Origin: JAHRVQ01 sp047616645
Lineage (GTDB): Bacteria; Pseudomonadota; Gammaproteobacteria; Pseudomonadales; Azotimanducaceae
Reading direction: 5' to 3'
Assembly (NCBI GenBank): GCA_047616645.1
Contig: JBLHIH010000033.1
Location: 1 to 32,227 of the forward strand
DNA: 32,227 nt
Of this stretch, positions 1 to 8,797 are shown piece by piece. Every line of letters begins with the position of its first letter. Within the stretch, counting starts at the first letter, position 1. The position numbers and the translations under genes were made by a program. The notes below the pieces were generated by a model. That model did no database searches. It was not told the DNA's origin and was given only the letters and a program-made list of their open reading frames with translations.

Positions 1-45
1 AAGATGTCAGAAGGCATAGAAGAAGTAATAGACGAGATATTTTGA
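1..45 (+). CDS. C-terminal end of an unidentified gene (cut by window edge)
   Basis: The first 14 codons read KMSEGIEEVIDEIF and end in TGA at 43-45. The stretch is acidic and looks like the tail of a real protein, but it is too short to assign to a family. No hairpin follows it. The frame could also be chance, because only 45 bases are visible. Confidence 0.35.
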   Translation, partial: KMSEGIEEVIDEIF

Positions 46-173
46 GCATACTTTTTTACCTGTTCATTCGAGCCTGAGTATTTAAACCTATACCCCTAAA
101 AAGAAGGAGAGAATTTGATTTTTAATTACCTTAACATGGTTTTTTTGTCAAAGAGATTTAGGAAGCGTGATTG

Positions 174-980
174 ATGAGTGAAGGAAAAGTTGAAGATCTA
201 GTCATATATCCGATTAAGGGTTGCAGAGGTGTTCATCTAGATAAAGTTAAGCTCACCCCCATGGGAATGGAAGGAGATAGAGAATTTACATTATTACTTG
301 ATGGCAAAAGGGTGAGTCAGTCTCAGCTTCCAAGCCTCGCTAAATTGGATGCTAAGTATCTTGATTCATCAAAAATGGCATTATCCTACCCTGGTATGAA
401 GCCGTTAGTATTTAGTACCTTAGAGGGGCGTCGTTCAGACAGCATGAAGGTTTTTGATCAGTCTGTCCCTTTACTGATGATGGAAGAGAGGGTCTGCAAA
501 TGGTTATCTGATGCGCTTGGGACCCAGGTTGAACTTGCAAAGATGGTAAATGCAATGGAGTGGAACATACCCTTATCTGAGTTTGATGAAATTAACCGAA
601 AGCAACAATCGAAATTTATCGATGCCTCTCCTCTGCTGCTCACCAACTCTGCATCCCTTGAAGAGCTTAATGTCCGGCTAAGTGACCCTGTACCCATGGA
701 TCGATTTCGAGCCAATATAGTGGTGTCAGGTCTTAAAGCTTATGAAGAGGATGATATACAAGAATATCATTTTCCTGATGCATTGCTAAAGCGTGTCACC
801 GTCTGTGAGAGGTGTATTGTGACAACGATAGATCAAGAGACGGGATTAAAGGCGAAAGAGCCACTACTTACCTTGAGTAAATACCGCAGAAGAGAAGGGG
901 GATATGCGGGCGGCATAATGTTTGGTATGTACCTGACAGCGGCTCAATCTGGCTTTTTAACGGTTGGGGATAGGCTCTGA
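174..980 (+). CDS. MOSC domain-containing protein (YcbX/mARC-like)
   Basis: A 268-residue cytosolic protein with the two-part layout of MOSC proteins. An N-terminal beta-barrel domain covers roughly residues 4-115 (YPIKGCRG near the start) and the MOSC domain covers about 140-268. Visible signatures are MDRFRANIVV near 175-184 and CERCIVTTID near 211-220, where the second cysteine sits where MOSC proteins are thought to carry the molybdenum-cofactor sulfur. The family handles sulfurated molybdenum cofactor; some members reduce N-hydroxylated compounds. The exact substrate here is unknown. The open frame begins at a TTG at 171, but ATG 174 follows an AGGAAG ribosome-binding site and is preferred. 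A molybdenum enzyme (SoxC) is encoded about 13 kb downstream, but no direct link is visible. Full length for the family. Confidence 0.85.
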   Translation: MSEGKVEDLVIYPIKGCRGVHLDKVKLTPMGMEGDREFTLLLDGKRVSQSQLPSLAKLDAKYLDSSKMALSYPGMKPLVFSTLEGRRSDSMKVFDQSVPLLMMEERVCKWLSDALGTQVELAKMVNAMEWNIPLSEFDEINRKQQSKFIDASPLLLTNSASLEELNVRLSDPVPMDRFRANIVVSGLKAYEEDDIQEYHFPDALLKRVTVCERCIVTTIDQETGLKAKEPLLTLSKYRRREGGYAGGIMFGMYLTAAQSGFLTVGDRL

Positions 981-1125
981 GGATACTTTCCCAACATCCT
1001 TATCCGACATCAGTGTCCTCCAGCTATGGTTTTTAGTATACTACCGCTTCGAAATTACATTGAATTTACAGCGAAAATATTACGCTAGCAATGACCTTCT
1101 ATTGAATAAAGAATTTGGGAAAACT

Positions 1126-3345
1126 ATGACAAAATCGAAAATTATTTACACACATACAGATGAAGCACCAGCGCTAGCGACATATTCCTTTTTACCGATT
1201 ATTAGGAAATTTACTTCAGCTGCCGGTGTGGAAGTTGAGTTAAGTGATATTTCACTTGCCTCAAGAATTTTAGCTGCATTTCCTGATCGACTGAATGAGG
1301 ATCAGAAAGTTGAAGACACTTTAAAAGCGCTTGGAGACCTCACAAGCGATTCAACGACGAATATCATCAAGCTCCCCAATGTCAGTGCATCTATACCTCA
1401 ATTAATTGCGACAATTGTTGAATTACAATCTCAGGGTTTTGACTTACCTGATTTTCCAGAAGAGCCAGCAAATGACGAAGAAACCGCGATACGCCAAGCC
1501 TACTCAGCGGCCTTAGGCAGTGCAGTAAACCCAGTGCTACGAGAAGGAAATTCCGATCGTCGAGCACCGGAGGCAGTGAAGCAATTTGCTCGTAAACATC
1601 CGCACTCAATGGGTAAGTGGAGCCAAGCATCCCGTACACATGTTGCCCATATGCGAAGCGGGGATTTTTATCATAGTGAAAAATCCACAATTATGGATGC
1701 GGCAGATGTACTAAAAATCGAACTTCATACTGATGACGGTGAAGTCATGGTAATGAAGGAGGCTGTTCCCGTTCTGGAAGGTGAAGTCATCGATGCTACT
1801 TATATGAGTGTAGCGGCGCTTCGACAGTTCTTTGAAGAGGAAATGGAAGGCGCGAAGAATGCCAATTTACTATTTTCTCTTCACTTGAAAGCGACAATGA
1901 TGAAAATTTCTGATCCAATTATATTCGGCCATGCAGTGTCTGTTTATTACAAGGATGCTTTTGAGAAACATGCAGACACTTTCAAGAAACTTGGTGTTAA
2001 TCCTACCACCGGTTTGGCGAGTGTATATGAGAAAGTAGCGACACTTTCATTTTCAGAAAAGAATGAAATTGAAGCAGATTTACGCGCTTGTTACGAAAAT
2101 CGACCCGAATCTGCAATGGTAGATTCTGATAGGGGTATTACAAATTTACACGTACCGAGTGATGTCATTGTTGACGCATCCATGCCTGCAATGATTAGGC
2201 TTGGCGGAATGATGTGGGGTGCTGATGGCAAGCTAAAAGATACAAAGGCCATCATTCCTGATAGCTGTTATGCAACAATCTATCAGGAAATCATTAATTA
2301 CTGTAAGCACCATGATGCGTTTGACCCTACAAAAATGGGTACGGTTCAGAACGTGGGGTTAATGGCACAGAAAGCTGAAGAGTATGGCTCGCATGATAAA
2401 ACCTTTGAATTGCCTGCAGGCGGCACTATGAAGGTATTAAATGGGAATGGAGATGTCGTATTTCAGCATGATAACCTTGAAGAGGGTGATATTTGGCGCA
2501 TGTGTCAGGTTAAGGATGCGCCCATTCAGGACTGGGTAAAATTAGCGGTTAATCGCTCAAGATCTTCCGGTATTCCCATTGTATTTTGGTTAGACAAATA
2601 CCGTGCCCATGATGCCAATATGATAAAGAAGGTAAAAAAATATCTAAAGAATCATGATACAGAAGGACTGGATATAGAAATCATGTCTCTGAATGTTGCT
2701 ATACGCTTTACCATGGAAAGACTCAGACATGGTGAGGATACAATTTCTGTAACCGGTAATGTTCTGCGAGATTATTTAACTGATTTGTTTCCTATCCTTG
2801 AACTGGGAACCAGTGCGAAGATGTTATCTATTGTTCCCTTAATGGCAGGAGGAGGACTATTTGAAACCGGAGCCGGTGGTTCAGCCCCAAAACATGTTCA
2901 ACAATTTGTTGCAGAAAATCATCTGCGTTGGGACTCATTAGGAGAATTCTTAGCGCTCGCAGTTTCCCTAGAAGACGTTGCCGAAAAATCTGATAACCAA
3001 CGTGCCAAAATTCTTGCTGTCACACTAGATCAGGCAACGGGGAAATTATTAGAAAATAATAAATCCCCTTCAAGAAAAACAGGTGAATTGGATAATCGTG
3101 GCAGTCATTTCTACCTCGCTATGTATTGGGCAGAGGCAGTTGCGGCGCAAAGTGAAGATACTGAGTTACAGGCAGCGTTTGCTGGGCTTGCAAAATCACT
3201 GGCAGAAAATGAAGATAAGATTGTCGCTGAACTCAATGATATTCAAGGCGGAAAAGTGGACATTGGAGGTTATTACCATCCGGATAGTGCCAAAATTGAG
3301 AAAGCGATGCGCCCAAGCGCAACTCTGAATGCCTTGTTTGAATAA
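1126..3345 (+). CDS. icd: NADP-dependent isocitrate dehydrogenase, monomeric type
   Basis: A 739-residue cytosolic TCA-cycle enzyme that oxidatively decarboxylates isocitrate to 2-oxoglutarate with NADP+. The size and sequence are those of the monomeric IDH-II family (about 740 residues), unrelated in length to the 415-residue dimeric enzyme. Family hallmarks are visible: the SDEAPALATY-like start (here TDEAPALATY, residues 11-20), the substrate-loop GNSDRRAP at 141-148, PHSMGKW at 159-165, and a late GGLFETGAGGSAPKHV stretch typical of the C-terminal domain. The frame is open back to 964, but those 54 extra residues are not family-like. ATG 1126 gives the normal N-terminus, so it was chosen. 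A strong hairpin terminator follows directly. It appears to be transcribed alone. Confidence 0.96.
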   Translation: MTKSKIIYTHTDEAPALATYSFLPIIRKFTSAAGVEVELSDISLASRILAAFPDRLNEDQKVEDTLKALGDLTSDSTTNIIKLPNVSASIPQLIATIVELQSQGFDLPDFPEEPANDEETAIRQAYSAALGSAVNPVLREGNSDRRAPEAVKQFARKHPHSMGKWSQASRTHVAHMRSGDFYHSEKSTIMDAADVLKIELHTDDGEVMVMKEAVPVLEGEVIDATYMSVAALRQFFEEEMEGAKNANLLFSLHLKATMMKISDPIIFGHAVSVYYKDAFEKHADTFKKLGVNPTTGLASVYEKVATLSFSEKNEIEADLRACYENRPESAMVDSDRGITNLHVPSDVIVDASMPAMIRLGGMMWGADGKLKDTKAIIPDSCYATIYQEIINYCKHHDAFDPTKMGTVQNVGLMAQKAEEYGSHDKTFELPAGGTMKVLNGNGDVVFQHDNLEEGDIWRMCQVKDAPIQDWVKLAVNRSRSSGIPIVFWLDKYRAHDANMIKKVKKYLKNHDTEGLDIEIMSLNVAIRFTMERLRHGEDTISVTGNVLRDYLTDLFPILELGTSAKMLSIVPLMAGGGLFETGAGGSAPKHVQQFVAENHLRWDSLGEFLALAVSLEDVAEKSDNQRAKILAVTLDQATGKLLENNKSPSRKTGELDNRGSHFYLAMYWAEAVAAQSEDTELQAAFAGLAKSLAENEDKIVAELNDIQGGKVDIGGYYHPDSAKIEKAMRPSATLNALFE

Positions 3346-3372
3346 ATACTAGAAAATGCTTAAAGATCAACT

Positions 3373-3406
3373 AAACCCAGATGCAGTCATGTGTCTGGGT
3401 TTTTTT
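3373..3406 (+). terminator. Rho-independent terminator of icd
   Basis: A perfect 9-bp stem, AAACCCAGA (3373-3381) with TCTGGGTTT (3394-3402), encloses a 12-base loop and runs into an uninterrupted T tract to 3406. It lies 27 bases after the icd stop codon, on the coding strand. Confidence 0.88.
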
Positions 3407-3489
3407 ATGTATTGAGGCGGAAGAAATAGAATTGTGTATAGATATTGGTATGATTCATTTCTAAAAAGAATAAAAATAGGAATAATTGC

Positions 3490-4848
3490 ATGCAGGTTTC
3501 CAGCTCTGAAGGTTCTAGTCCCGCGTGGACGTCACGATTCGCATTTCTTATGGCCTCTATTGGTTTTGCCGTTGGCTTAGGCAATATTTGGCGCTTTCCC
3601 TATGTTGTAGGCGAGAACGGTGGAGCTGCTTTTGTGCTTGTCTACCTAGTATGTGTCGTCGGTATAGGTATTCCTATATTGATGGGTGAGTTAATGATAG
3701 GGCGTCGCGGACGAATGACGCCGCCAGGGTCGCTGAAGCACGTAGCGCAGGAGTCTGGGAAAAGCGAACATTGGCAATGGGTTGGTGCCATGAACTTATT
3801 GACCGCTTTTCTGATTATGGTGACTTATTGTGTGGTTGCGGGCTGGGTTCTTAATTATTTGTATTTGGCATTGGTGACTGGGTTTACTGGTGTAGATGCA
3901 TCTGCCGCGACAAAAACTTTTGATGACTTGTTGAGCAATGCTCAGGGTATGTTGTTCTGGACCTTGCTTGGATTAATTTGCACTGGCTCCATCATATACG
4001 GAGGCCTCCAAAAAGGAATTGAGAGAGCGGTTGTTGTCTTGATGCCATTATTGTTTTTATTAATGATCGGATTGGCAGTTTATAACATGTTTGTTGGGGG
4101 ATTTAAGGAGGCGGTAACGTACCTGTTTACTGCTGATTTTACAAAGATCAATTCGACGGTGATGTTAGCGGCCCTTGGTCAAGCCTTCTTCTCAATCGGT
4201 GTTGCTATGGCTGGCATGATGACTTTTGGTGCTTATTTGCCAAAAGAAGTGTCGATTGGTAAATCAGTTGTCATTATTATTATCGCAGATACCTGTGTGG
4301 CGCTGTTAGCTGGCTTGGTTATTTTTCCTGCAGTTTTTAACAATGGACTCGATCCAGCAGGTGGTCCAGGACTCATTTTTCAAACATTGCCCGTTGCTTT
4401 TGGCCAAATGCCTGGGGGACATATTGTTAGCGTAGTATTCTTCTTGCTTTTATCCGTTGCGGCTGTGACGTCAATGGTAGGCTTAGTTGAGCCATTGGTG
4501 CATTGGCTTGAGGAGAATAAATCCTACTCTCGTCACAAGAGTGCCTTGGTGATTCTAGGGACTATTGCTGCCCTCAGCATCCTGAGTATTTTTGGCTACA
4601 ACCTACTATCGTCTTATACCTTGCTAGGGAATGATATTAACGGCATGGTCGACTATTTCTCCAATCAGATATTATTACCTGTAGGTGGACTCTTGATCGC
4701 AATATTTGCTGGCTGGGTGGTTAATCAAAAAATCGCCGTAGAAGAGTTGAATATGGGCGATGGCACTTTGTTTAAGGCTTGGCACTTTCTCATTCGATTT
4801 ATTGTGCCGCCCGCGGTTTTTGTTGTTTTTGTACTGGGTGTTAGTTAG
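3490..4848 (+). CDS. Sodium-dependent transporter, SNF/NSS family (LeuT-like)
   Basis: A 452-residue inner-membrane protein with about 11-12 hydrophobic helices, the usual size of bacterial neurotransmitter:sodium symporters. The family signature GLGNIWRFPY occupies residues 29-38 in helix 1, the unwound segment that in LeuT binds Na+ and the substrate, followed by GENGGAAF. Such proteins import amino acids or related small amines with sodium. The substrate cannot be read from the sequence. A short AGGAA ribosome-binding site precedes ATG 3490. It stands between the icd terminator and the MAPEG gene with a 183-base gap downstream, so it is probably monocistronic. A marine setting would suit a sodium-coupled carrier, but that is inference. 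Confidence 0.93.
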   Translation: MQVSSSEGSSPAWTSRFAFLMASIGFAVGLGNIWRFPYVVGENGGAAFVLVYLVCVVGIGIPILMGELMIGRRGRMTPPGSLKHVAQESGKSEHWQWVGAMNLLTAFLIMVTYCVVAGWVLNYLYLALVTGFTGVDASAATKTFDDLLSNAQGMLFWTLLGLICTGSIIYGGLQKGIERAVVVLMPLLFLLMIGLAVYNMFVGGFKEAVTYLFTADFTKINSTVMLAALGQAFFSIGVAMAGMMTFGAYLPKEVSIGKSVVIIIIADTCVALLAGLVIFPAVFNNGLDPAGGPGLIFQTLPVAFGQMPGGHIVSVVFFLLLSVAAVTSMVGLVEPLVHWLEENKSYSRHKSALVILGTIAALSILSIFGYNLLSSYTLLGNDINGMVDYFSNQILLPVGGLLIAIFAGWVVNQKIAVEELNMGDGTLFKAWHFLIRFIVPPAVFVVFVLGVS

Positions 4849-5031
4849 TTCCCGTCTAGAAACATCCAAATTTGGCTGAATGTTGCAGAGTTAAGAATAA
4901 GTTAGGTAGTATATTCAAGCGCTTACGAGGGAAATAACCCCGACGTTTTATGCATCTGGATTCACACTAGTTAGATATAAATAGATACGAGTTTCTAAAA
5001 CATTTTTTTATTACAACGAAGGAGAATTAAA

Positions 5032-5430
5032 GTGACATCATTAAGTACCGAATTGGAAATTTTACTTTTTTCAGCATGTCTTTATATTATTCAAGTAGTC
5101 ATCGCTGCTTTAGAGGCGGATTTGAGGAATGGCGTTGCTTGGGGGCTGGGTAATCGAAGTGATAATCCTTCTGAACCACGGGAATGGGGAGAAAGAGCAA
5201 GGCGGGCCTACGCTAATATGGCAGAAAACCTGCTGCCCTTTGCTTGCATTGTTCTAGTGGTTCAAGGATCGGGAAATAGTGGTGAATGGAGTAGCATTGG
5301 TGCGCTTGTTTTCTTCTACTCTCGCGTGGCTCATGCCGTATTGTACATCGCGGGTATCACTGTTTTGAGATCTATCGCCTACTTTGGTGGTCTGATTGGC
5401 ATGGCGATGATGATCTATCAGATCGTCTAA
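5032..5430 (+). CDS. MAPEG family integral membrane protein
   Basis: A 132-residue protein with four predicted membrane helices, matching the compact MAPEG fold (membrane-associated proteins in eicosanoid and glutathione metabolism). The polar loop after helix 1 contains NGVAWGLGNRSDNP and then RARRAYANMAENLLPF, which resembles the conserved ERAxRAxxNxxE region of bacterial MAPEG proteins. Bacterial members are mostly uncharacterised; some relate to microsomal glutathione transferase. Translation starts at GTG 5032 after a strong AAGGAGAA site. The stop overlaps the stop of the convergent GTPase gene by four bases (5427-5430). Confidence 0.85.
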   Translation: MTSLSTELEILLFSACLYIIQVVIAALEADLRNGVAWGLGNRSDNPSEPREWGERARRAYANMAENLLPFACIVLVVQGSGNSGEWSSIGALVFFYSRVAHAVLYIAGITVLRSIAYFGGLIGMAMMIYQIV

Positions 5431-6347
5431 CGCTTATTCTTGCGCTGCTTTTTCTTGGTTTCCTTTAAAGCAGCGCTTTCTATCATAGCGGCTTCTACTC
5501 GAATAGTTTCTTCTTCTATCATCTCGGGAGTTTCAAATGTAATTCCTCCTAGCCTCCCGGTCCGCAATTCATTCAATAATAGGCTACTCACTTTTTCCAA
5601 ATCAACTTGGCCGCCGCCTCGAAGACAACCACGTCTTGCACCCAGTAATTCTAAAAATTCTATTTCCGTCGTAAAAGTTGATTTAAGGTCAAAGCGCTCT
5701 GTGAGACGATCTGAATAATGCTTGATTAGATATTCAGCAACAAAGAAGGCGACGTCCACATGGCTCATCGCTGTGTCTTTGATTGCACCTGTTGCTGCCA
5801 GTCGATAACCACTGTTTTCGTTGTGGATTTTTGGCCACAAAATACCAGGTGTGTCTAATAAAATGATGCCGTTGTGAAGGTTAATCCTTTGCTGACCTTT
5901 TGTTACAGCCGGTTCGTTCCCCGTCTTCGCTATTGATTTTCCGGCCAGGGCATTGATCAACGTAGATTTACCGACATTAGGTATTCCTGTAATCATGGCT
6001 AATATATTTTTGATACCATTATTTTTTGCGGGCACTAATTTCCGACACAGGTTTGATATTTTTTGTGATTTGTCAGTTTGTTCTAAAGTGGTTAACAGTG
6101 TTTTTACAGAATCTTGTTTTTCAAAATGTGCTTGCCATTGAGCTGTCATATCAGGATCTGCTAAATCAGACTTACTCAATATTTTTATGCAGGGTTTATC
6201 ACTACGCAGCTTTGCGATGGCAGGGTTTTCACTACTAAATGGAAGGCGCGCATCTAGAAGCTCAATGATAAGGTCAACATCTGGGAGAACCTTTGTCATT
6301 TCTTTATTGGCCTTGTACATATGGCCGGGGTACCAATGGATTGCCAT
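5427..6347 (-). CDS. Ribosome biogenesis GTPase, YlqF/RbgA-like
   Basis: A 306-residue circularly permuted GTPase. The motifs appear in the permuted order typical of YlqF/RbgA: DARLPFSSENP near residues 33-43, the G4 motif as SKSD at 58-61, then the P-loop GIPNVGKST at 121-129 and DTPG at 165-168. RbgA matures the large ribosomal subunit in Firmicutes, and gammaproteobacterial relatives are presumed to act in ribosome assembly. The open frame reaches a TTG at 6362, but the family begins MAIHWYPGHM, so ATG 6347 is preferred. G4 has serine instead of the usual asparagine (NKxD). A lysine/arginine-rich tail (KKKQRKNKR) ends the protein, as expected for an rRNA-binding factor. The CvfB-like gene lies upstream on the same strand, about 20 bases away. 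Confidence 0.9.
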   Translation of the reverse strand: MAIHWYPGHMYKANKEMTKVLPDVDLIIELLDARLPFSSENPAIAKLRSDKPCIKILSKSDLADPDMTAQWQAHFEKQDSVKTLLTTLEQTDKSQKISNLCRKLVPAKNNGIKNILAMITGIPNVGKSTLINALAGKSIAKTGNEPAVTKGQQRINLHNGIILLDTPGILWPKIHNENSGYRLAATGAIKDTAMSHVDVAFFVAEYLIKHYSDRLTERFDLKSTFTTEIEFLELLGARRGCLRGGGQVDLEKVSSLLLNELRTGRLGGITFETPEMIEEETIRVEAAMIESAALKETKKKQRKNKR

Positions 6348-6368
6348 ATAACTTTTACTCAATAAACA

Positions 6369-7205
6369 CTATTGTTCGATTAACTTGATGCCGTCACTTT
6401 CTATACTTATCACTTTTTGCTTGTACAGCCCGCCGATCGCTTTCTTAAATGATTTTTTACTCATACCGAGTTCTGCAGTGATGAGTTTCGGATCTGATTT
6501 ATCATGTAGCTTAGCAAAACCGTTTTTGGACTTAAGGTAGGCAAGCACCATATTGGAATAGCGGTCTCTCGTCTGTTTGTCTATTCCCAGACTAAGATCA
6601 ATTTTTCCGTCAGGTCGAATGTACTTAATATAACCTGTTTTATAGTCACCAAAACTCAGTGATTGTCGTATCTCGTTATTGTATAAAACGCCCCAGTGAC
6701 TGTGATTGATGATGGCTTTGTAACCTAAATCCGTTGTATTGGCGATAATCAAATTTACGGGCTGACGGGTTTTGAAATCGTGTGGCGTATCATCTTTTAG
6801 GAATCTATCAATTTTTGATGAGGCAACTATTCGATCATCTACAGGGTTTAGAAATAGGTACACAATGTAAGATTGTCCCACCTTGAGTTCTCTGTGTTGC
6901 TCTGAGAATGGCACTAGGATGTCTTTATCAAGTCCCCAATCGAGAAATGCGCCGACCTTCGTCGTCGCGACGACTTCAAGATAGGCGAACTCACCCACCT
7001 CGGCTTTTGGTGTTAGTAAGGTTGCTATTGGTCTGTCTTCGGAATCAAGGTAGACAAAAACTTTAAGGCTGTGACCTAAAGACAGATCACTTGGGCACTG
7101 TTTTTGAGGTAATAAAATTTCACCAAGTTCAATGCCATCCAGGAATGCGCCGAAATCTACTATTTTGACTACGGATAAAATATAACTATTGCCTGGCGTG
7201 ATCAC
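6369..7205 (-). CDS. CvfB/YitL-like S1 RNA-binding protein
   Basis: A 278-residue cytosolic protein made of consecutive S1-like OB folds followed by a C-terminal winged-helix segment, the layout of conserved virulence factor B (CvfB, YitL). The phrase VDFGAFLD at 12-19 and KVGAFLDWG (about residues 82-90) mark the first two S1-like units. A third follows around 155-205, with YIKYIRPDGKIDLSLG closing it. The last ~60 residues (SDPKLITAELGMSKKSFKKAIGGLY) form the helix-turn-helix-like domain. CvfB binds RNA in Staphylococcus; its role in Gram-negatives is unclear. Start GTG 7205 is supported by a GAGAGAAG ribosome-binding site. It probably forms a two-gene unit with the RbgA-like GTPase, which would join two RNA/ribosome-related functions. 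Confidence 0.87.
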   Translation of the reverse strand: MITPGNSYILSVVKIVDFGAFLDGIELGEILLPQKQCPSDLSLGHSLKVFVYLDSEDRPIATLLTPKAEVGEFAYLEVVATTKVGAFLDWGLDKDILVPFSEQHRELKVGQSYIVYLFLNPVDDRIVASSKIDRFLKDDTPHDFKTRQPVNLIIANTTDLGYKAIINHSHWGVLYNNEIRQSLSFGDYKTGYIKYIRPDGKIDLSLGIDKQTRDRYSNMVLAYLKSKNGFAKLHDKSDPKLITAELGMSKKSFKKAIGGLYKQKVISIESDGIKLIEQ

Positions 7206-7235
7206 GGTACTTCTCTCTTTTCATAAACTGCCGAT

Positions 7236-7241
7236 ATTATA
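7236..7241 (-). promoter_or_regulatory. Candidate -10 box for the cvfB-like/rbgA-like unit
   Basis: The minus strand reads TATAAT exactly, about 30 bases upstream of the GTG start of the S1 protein. No good -35 hexamer is seen at 16-18 bases, so this is a single-element call. Confidence 0.35.
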
Positions 7242-7313
7242 CTCTATCTGTTAGTATTAGTGAGATCGCTCATTTGGTATTGGCAAAGAATTCTAGACAT
7301 TGGAGTTAGGTAC

Positions 7314-8000
7314 ATGAAATCCTTTAAACCTATTTTGCAATTGTCAGCTTACTATTTGGCATTGTGTGGGCTGTTAGCATTAGTGCTTCGGTATTTCCCA
7401 AACGTATATCAGTTTTTACCGATAGGTGGTATCGAAAACATTGCCAGTCATATGGATGAATTTATGTCTGGAAAGGCTGTCCCTGTTCAATCTGATCCGC
7501 TCAATCAAATAGCGAGTTTTAGTGCCGCTTTGTTTGGTGTTTTACTGCTTATGCAACCGGTTGCTTGGGTGTATATGGGCGCCCGTCGCAGAAAGGGAAG
7601 GGAACAATCCTTTATATTGACGGTTATTCTTCTTCCTGTTGTTGTGGCAGGTATTGTTCTTATTGTACAAAACTCCTTAGCACTGGCTTTTAGCCTGGCG
7701 GGAATTGTTGCCGGAGTCCGATTTAGATTAACGTTGGATGATACCCTTGATGCGATTTATATATTTGTTGCCATTGGTGTTGGATTAGCAGCGGGGACAG
7801 AAGCCTTAGAAATCGGACTTGTTGTCACTGTCTTTTTTAACTATGTCATTTTAGTATTTTGGGAACTTGAATATGGACAAGAGGTGTCTGTAGACCATTG
7901 GTTTACGAAAACATGGATGAATAAAGGTCAGAGCACTAACGGTGAAATAACCAAGAGCGAAATAACTAAAGATGTAAAGGACGCGATTTCAGAAGAATGA
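7314..8000 (+). CDS. DUF4956-type membrane protein
   Basis: A 228-residue inner-membrane protein with about six hydrophobic segments. The DUF4956 signature region is clear: AGIVAGVRFRLTLDDTLDAI, followed by IFVAIGVGLAAGTEALEIG and a hydrophobic helix. The arginines and aspartates between helices (RFR...DDTLD) are the most conserved part of that family. The function is unknown. Some DUF4956 proteins occur beside VTC-type polyphosphate polymerases or CotH-like proteins, and a decayed ppk1 and a CotH-like gene lie about 3-5 kb away here. That is only suggestive. The open frame begins at GTG 7260, but ATG 7314 has a GGAG site eight bases upstream. The stop overlaps the next start as ATGA. Confidence 0.8.
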   Translation: MKSFKPILQLSAYYLALCGLLALVLRYFPNVYQFLPIGGIENIASHMDEFMSGKAVPVQSDPLNQIASFSAALFGVLLLMQPVAWVYMGARRRKGREQSFILTVILLPVVVAGIVLIVQNSLALAFSLAGIVAGVRFRLTLDDTLDAIYIFVAIGVGLAAGTEALEIGLVVTVFFNYVILVFWELEYGQEVSVDHWFTKTWMNKGQSTNGEITKSEITKDVKDAISEE

Positions 8001-8797
8001 CTTTCTCCAATAGATATCAACTACTTATTGTCTTGTTTTTACTTTCGTCATGTAGCCAAGCTGAAATTCCCGGTTCATGGATTCTTCCGAAAAAACTCAA
8101 TGAAATTTCTGGTCTCGCACAGGGTTTTGGTGGGCGGATATTTGCCATCAATGATGAACGAGCCGTCATTTATGAATTTGATCTACAGTCCGGTGACGTA
8201 CGAGGAATAGTAAAAATTATTGGACTTGATGGTAAGGTTGTTAAATCTGATATTGAGGGCATTGCGGTCTTAGATGAGCATTTTTATCTCCTCAATAGTA
8301 CAGGCAGACTTTACAAGGCCAAGCCGGATGGATTTGAAAGTATTACAAGGGTAGAAAGTCGCTACCTTGATACAGGGCTGTCGAATGTGTGCGAGTTTGA
8401 GGGGCTTTCCTCTTTTAAAGGGATGTTATTTTTAGCCTGTAAAAAAAATTACCTAAAGAAAGATAAGGGCTTCCTGCTAATTTACAAATTTGATCCGAAG
8501 AGTGAGCTTATCACTGAATATCTTCGCGTTGATGTCCAAGATCTAAACCGGAAAAAAATACACCCATCGGGGCTTGCTGTTACAGAGAGCCAAATCCTTC
8601 TGGTTGCAGCTAGGCAGCATTTACTTATTCGACTGGACAAAAAGGGAAATTTCATAGGTGATATGAAATTGGATAAGAAAGCCCACCGGCAGACTGAAGG
8701 AATTGTTGTCTTAAATTCAAGCCAGCTAATTCTTGCCGATGAGGGCAAGCGTAAAGGGGGTAAAATCACCATCTACCCGCTTAACACTATCCCTTAG
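7997..8797 (+). CDS. Beta-propeller lipoprotein (SdiA-regulated / esterase-like phytase-like fold)
   Basis: A 266-residue predicted lipoprotein. The N-terminus carries a hydrophobic signal ending LLSSC, giving a lipidated cysteine at residue 19. The mature part repeats strand-turn units with phrases such as NEISGLAQ, IFAINDE, SDIEGIAVL and HPSGLAV. These are typical of SdiA-regulated and esterase-like phytase beta-propellers, where the ExSGLA and DIEGIA phrases mark blades. No catalytic activity can be assigned. It is translationally coupled to the DUF4956 gene through ATGA at 7997-8000, so the two products probably work together at the envelope. Its stop overlaps the stop of the convergent phosphatase gene. 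Confidence 0.78.
   Translation: MTFSNRYQLLIVLFLLSSCSQAEIPGSWILPKKLNEISGLAQGFGGRIFAINDERAVIYEFDLQSGDVRGIVKIIGLDGKVVKSDIEGIAVLDEHFYLLNSTGRLYKAKPDGFESITRVESRYLDTGLSNVCEFEGLSSFKGMLFLACKKNYLKKDKGFLLIYKFDPKSELITEYLRVDVQDLNRKKIHPSGLAVTESQILLVAARQHLLIRLDKKGNFIGDMKLDKKAHRQTEGIVVLNSSQLILADEGKRKGGKITIYPLNTIP

Noticed and set aside
964..1125. N-terminal extension of icd
   Set aside because: The extra 54 residues are unlike monomeric IDH and overlap the MOSC gene; ATG 1126 gives the family start.
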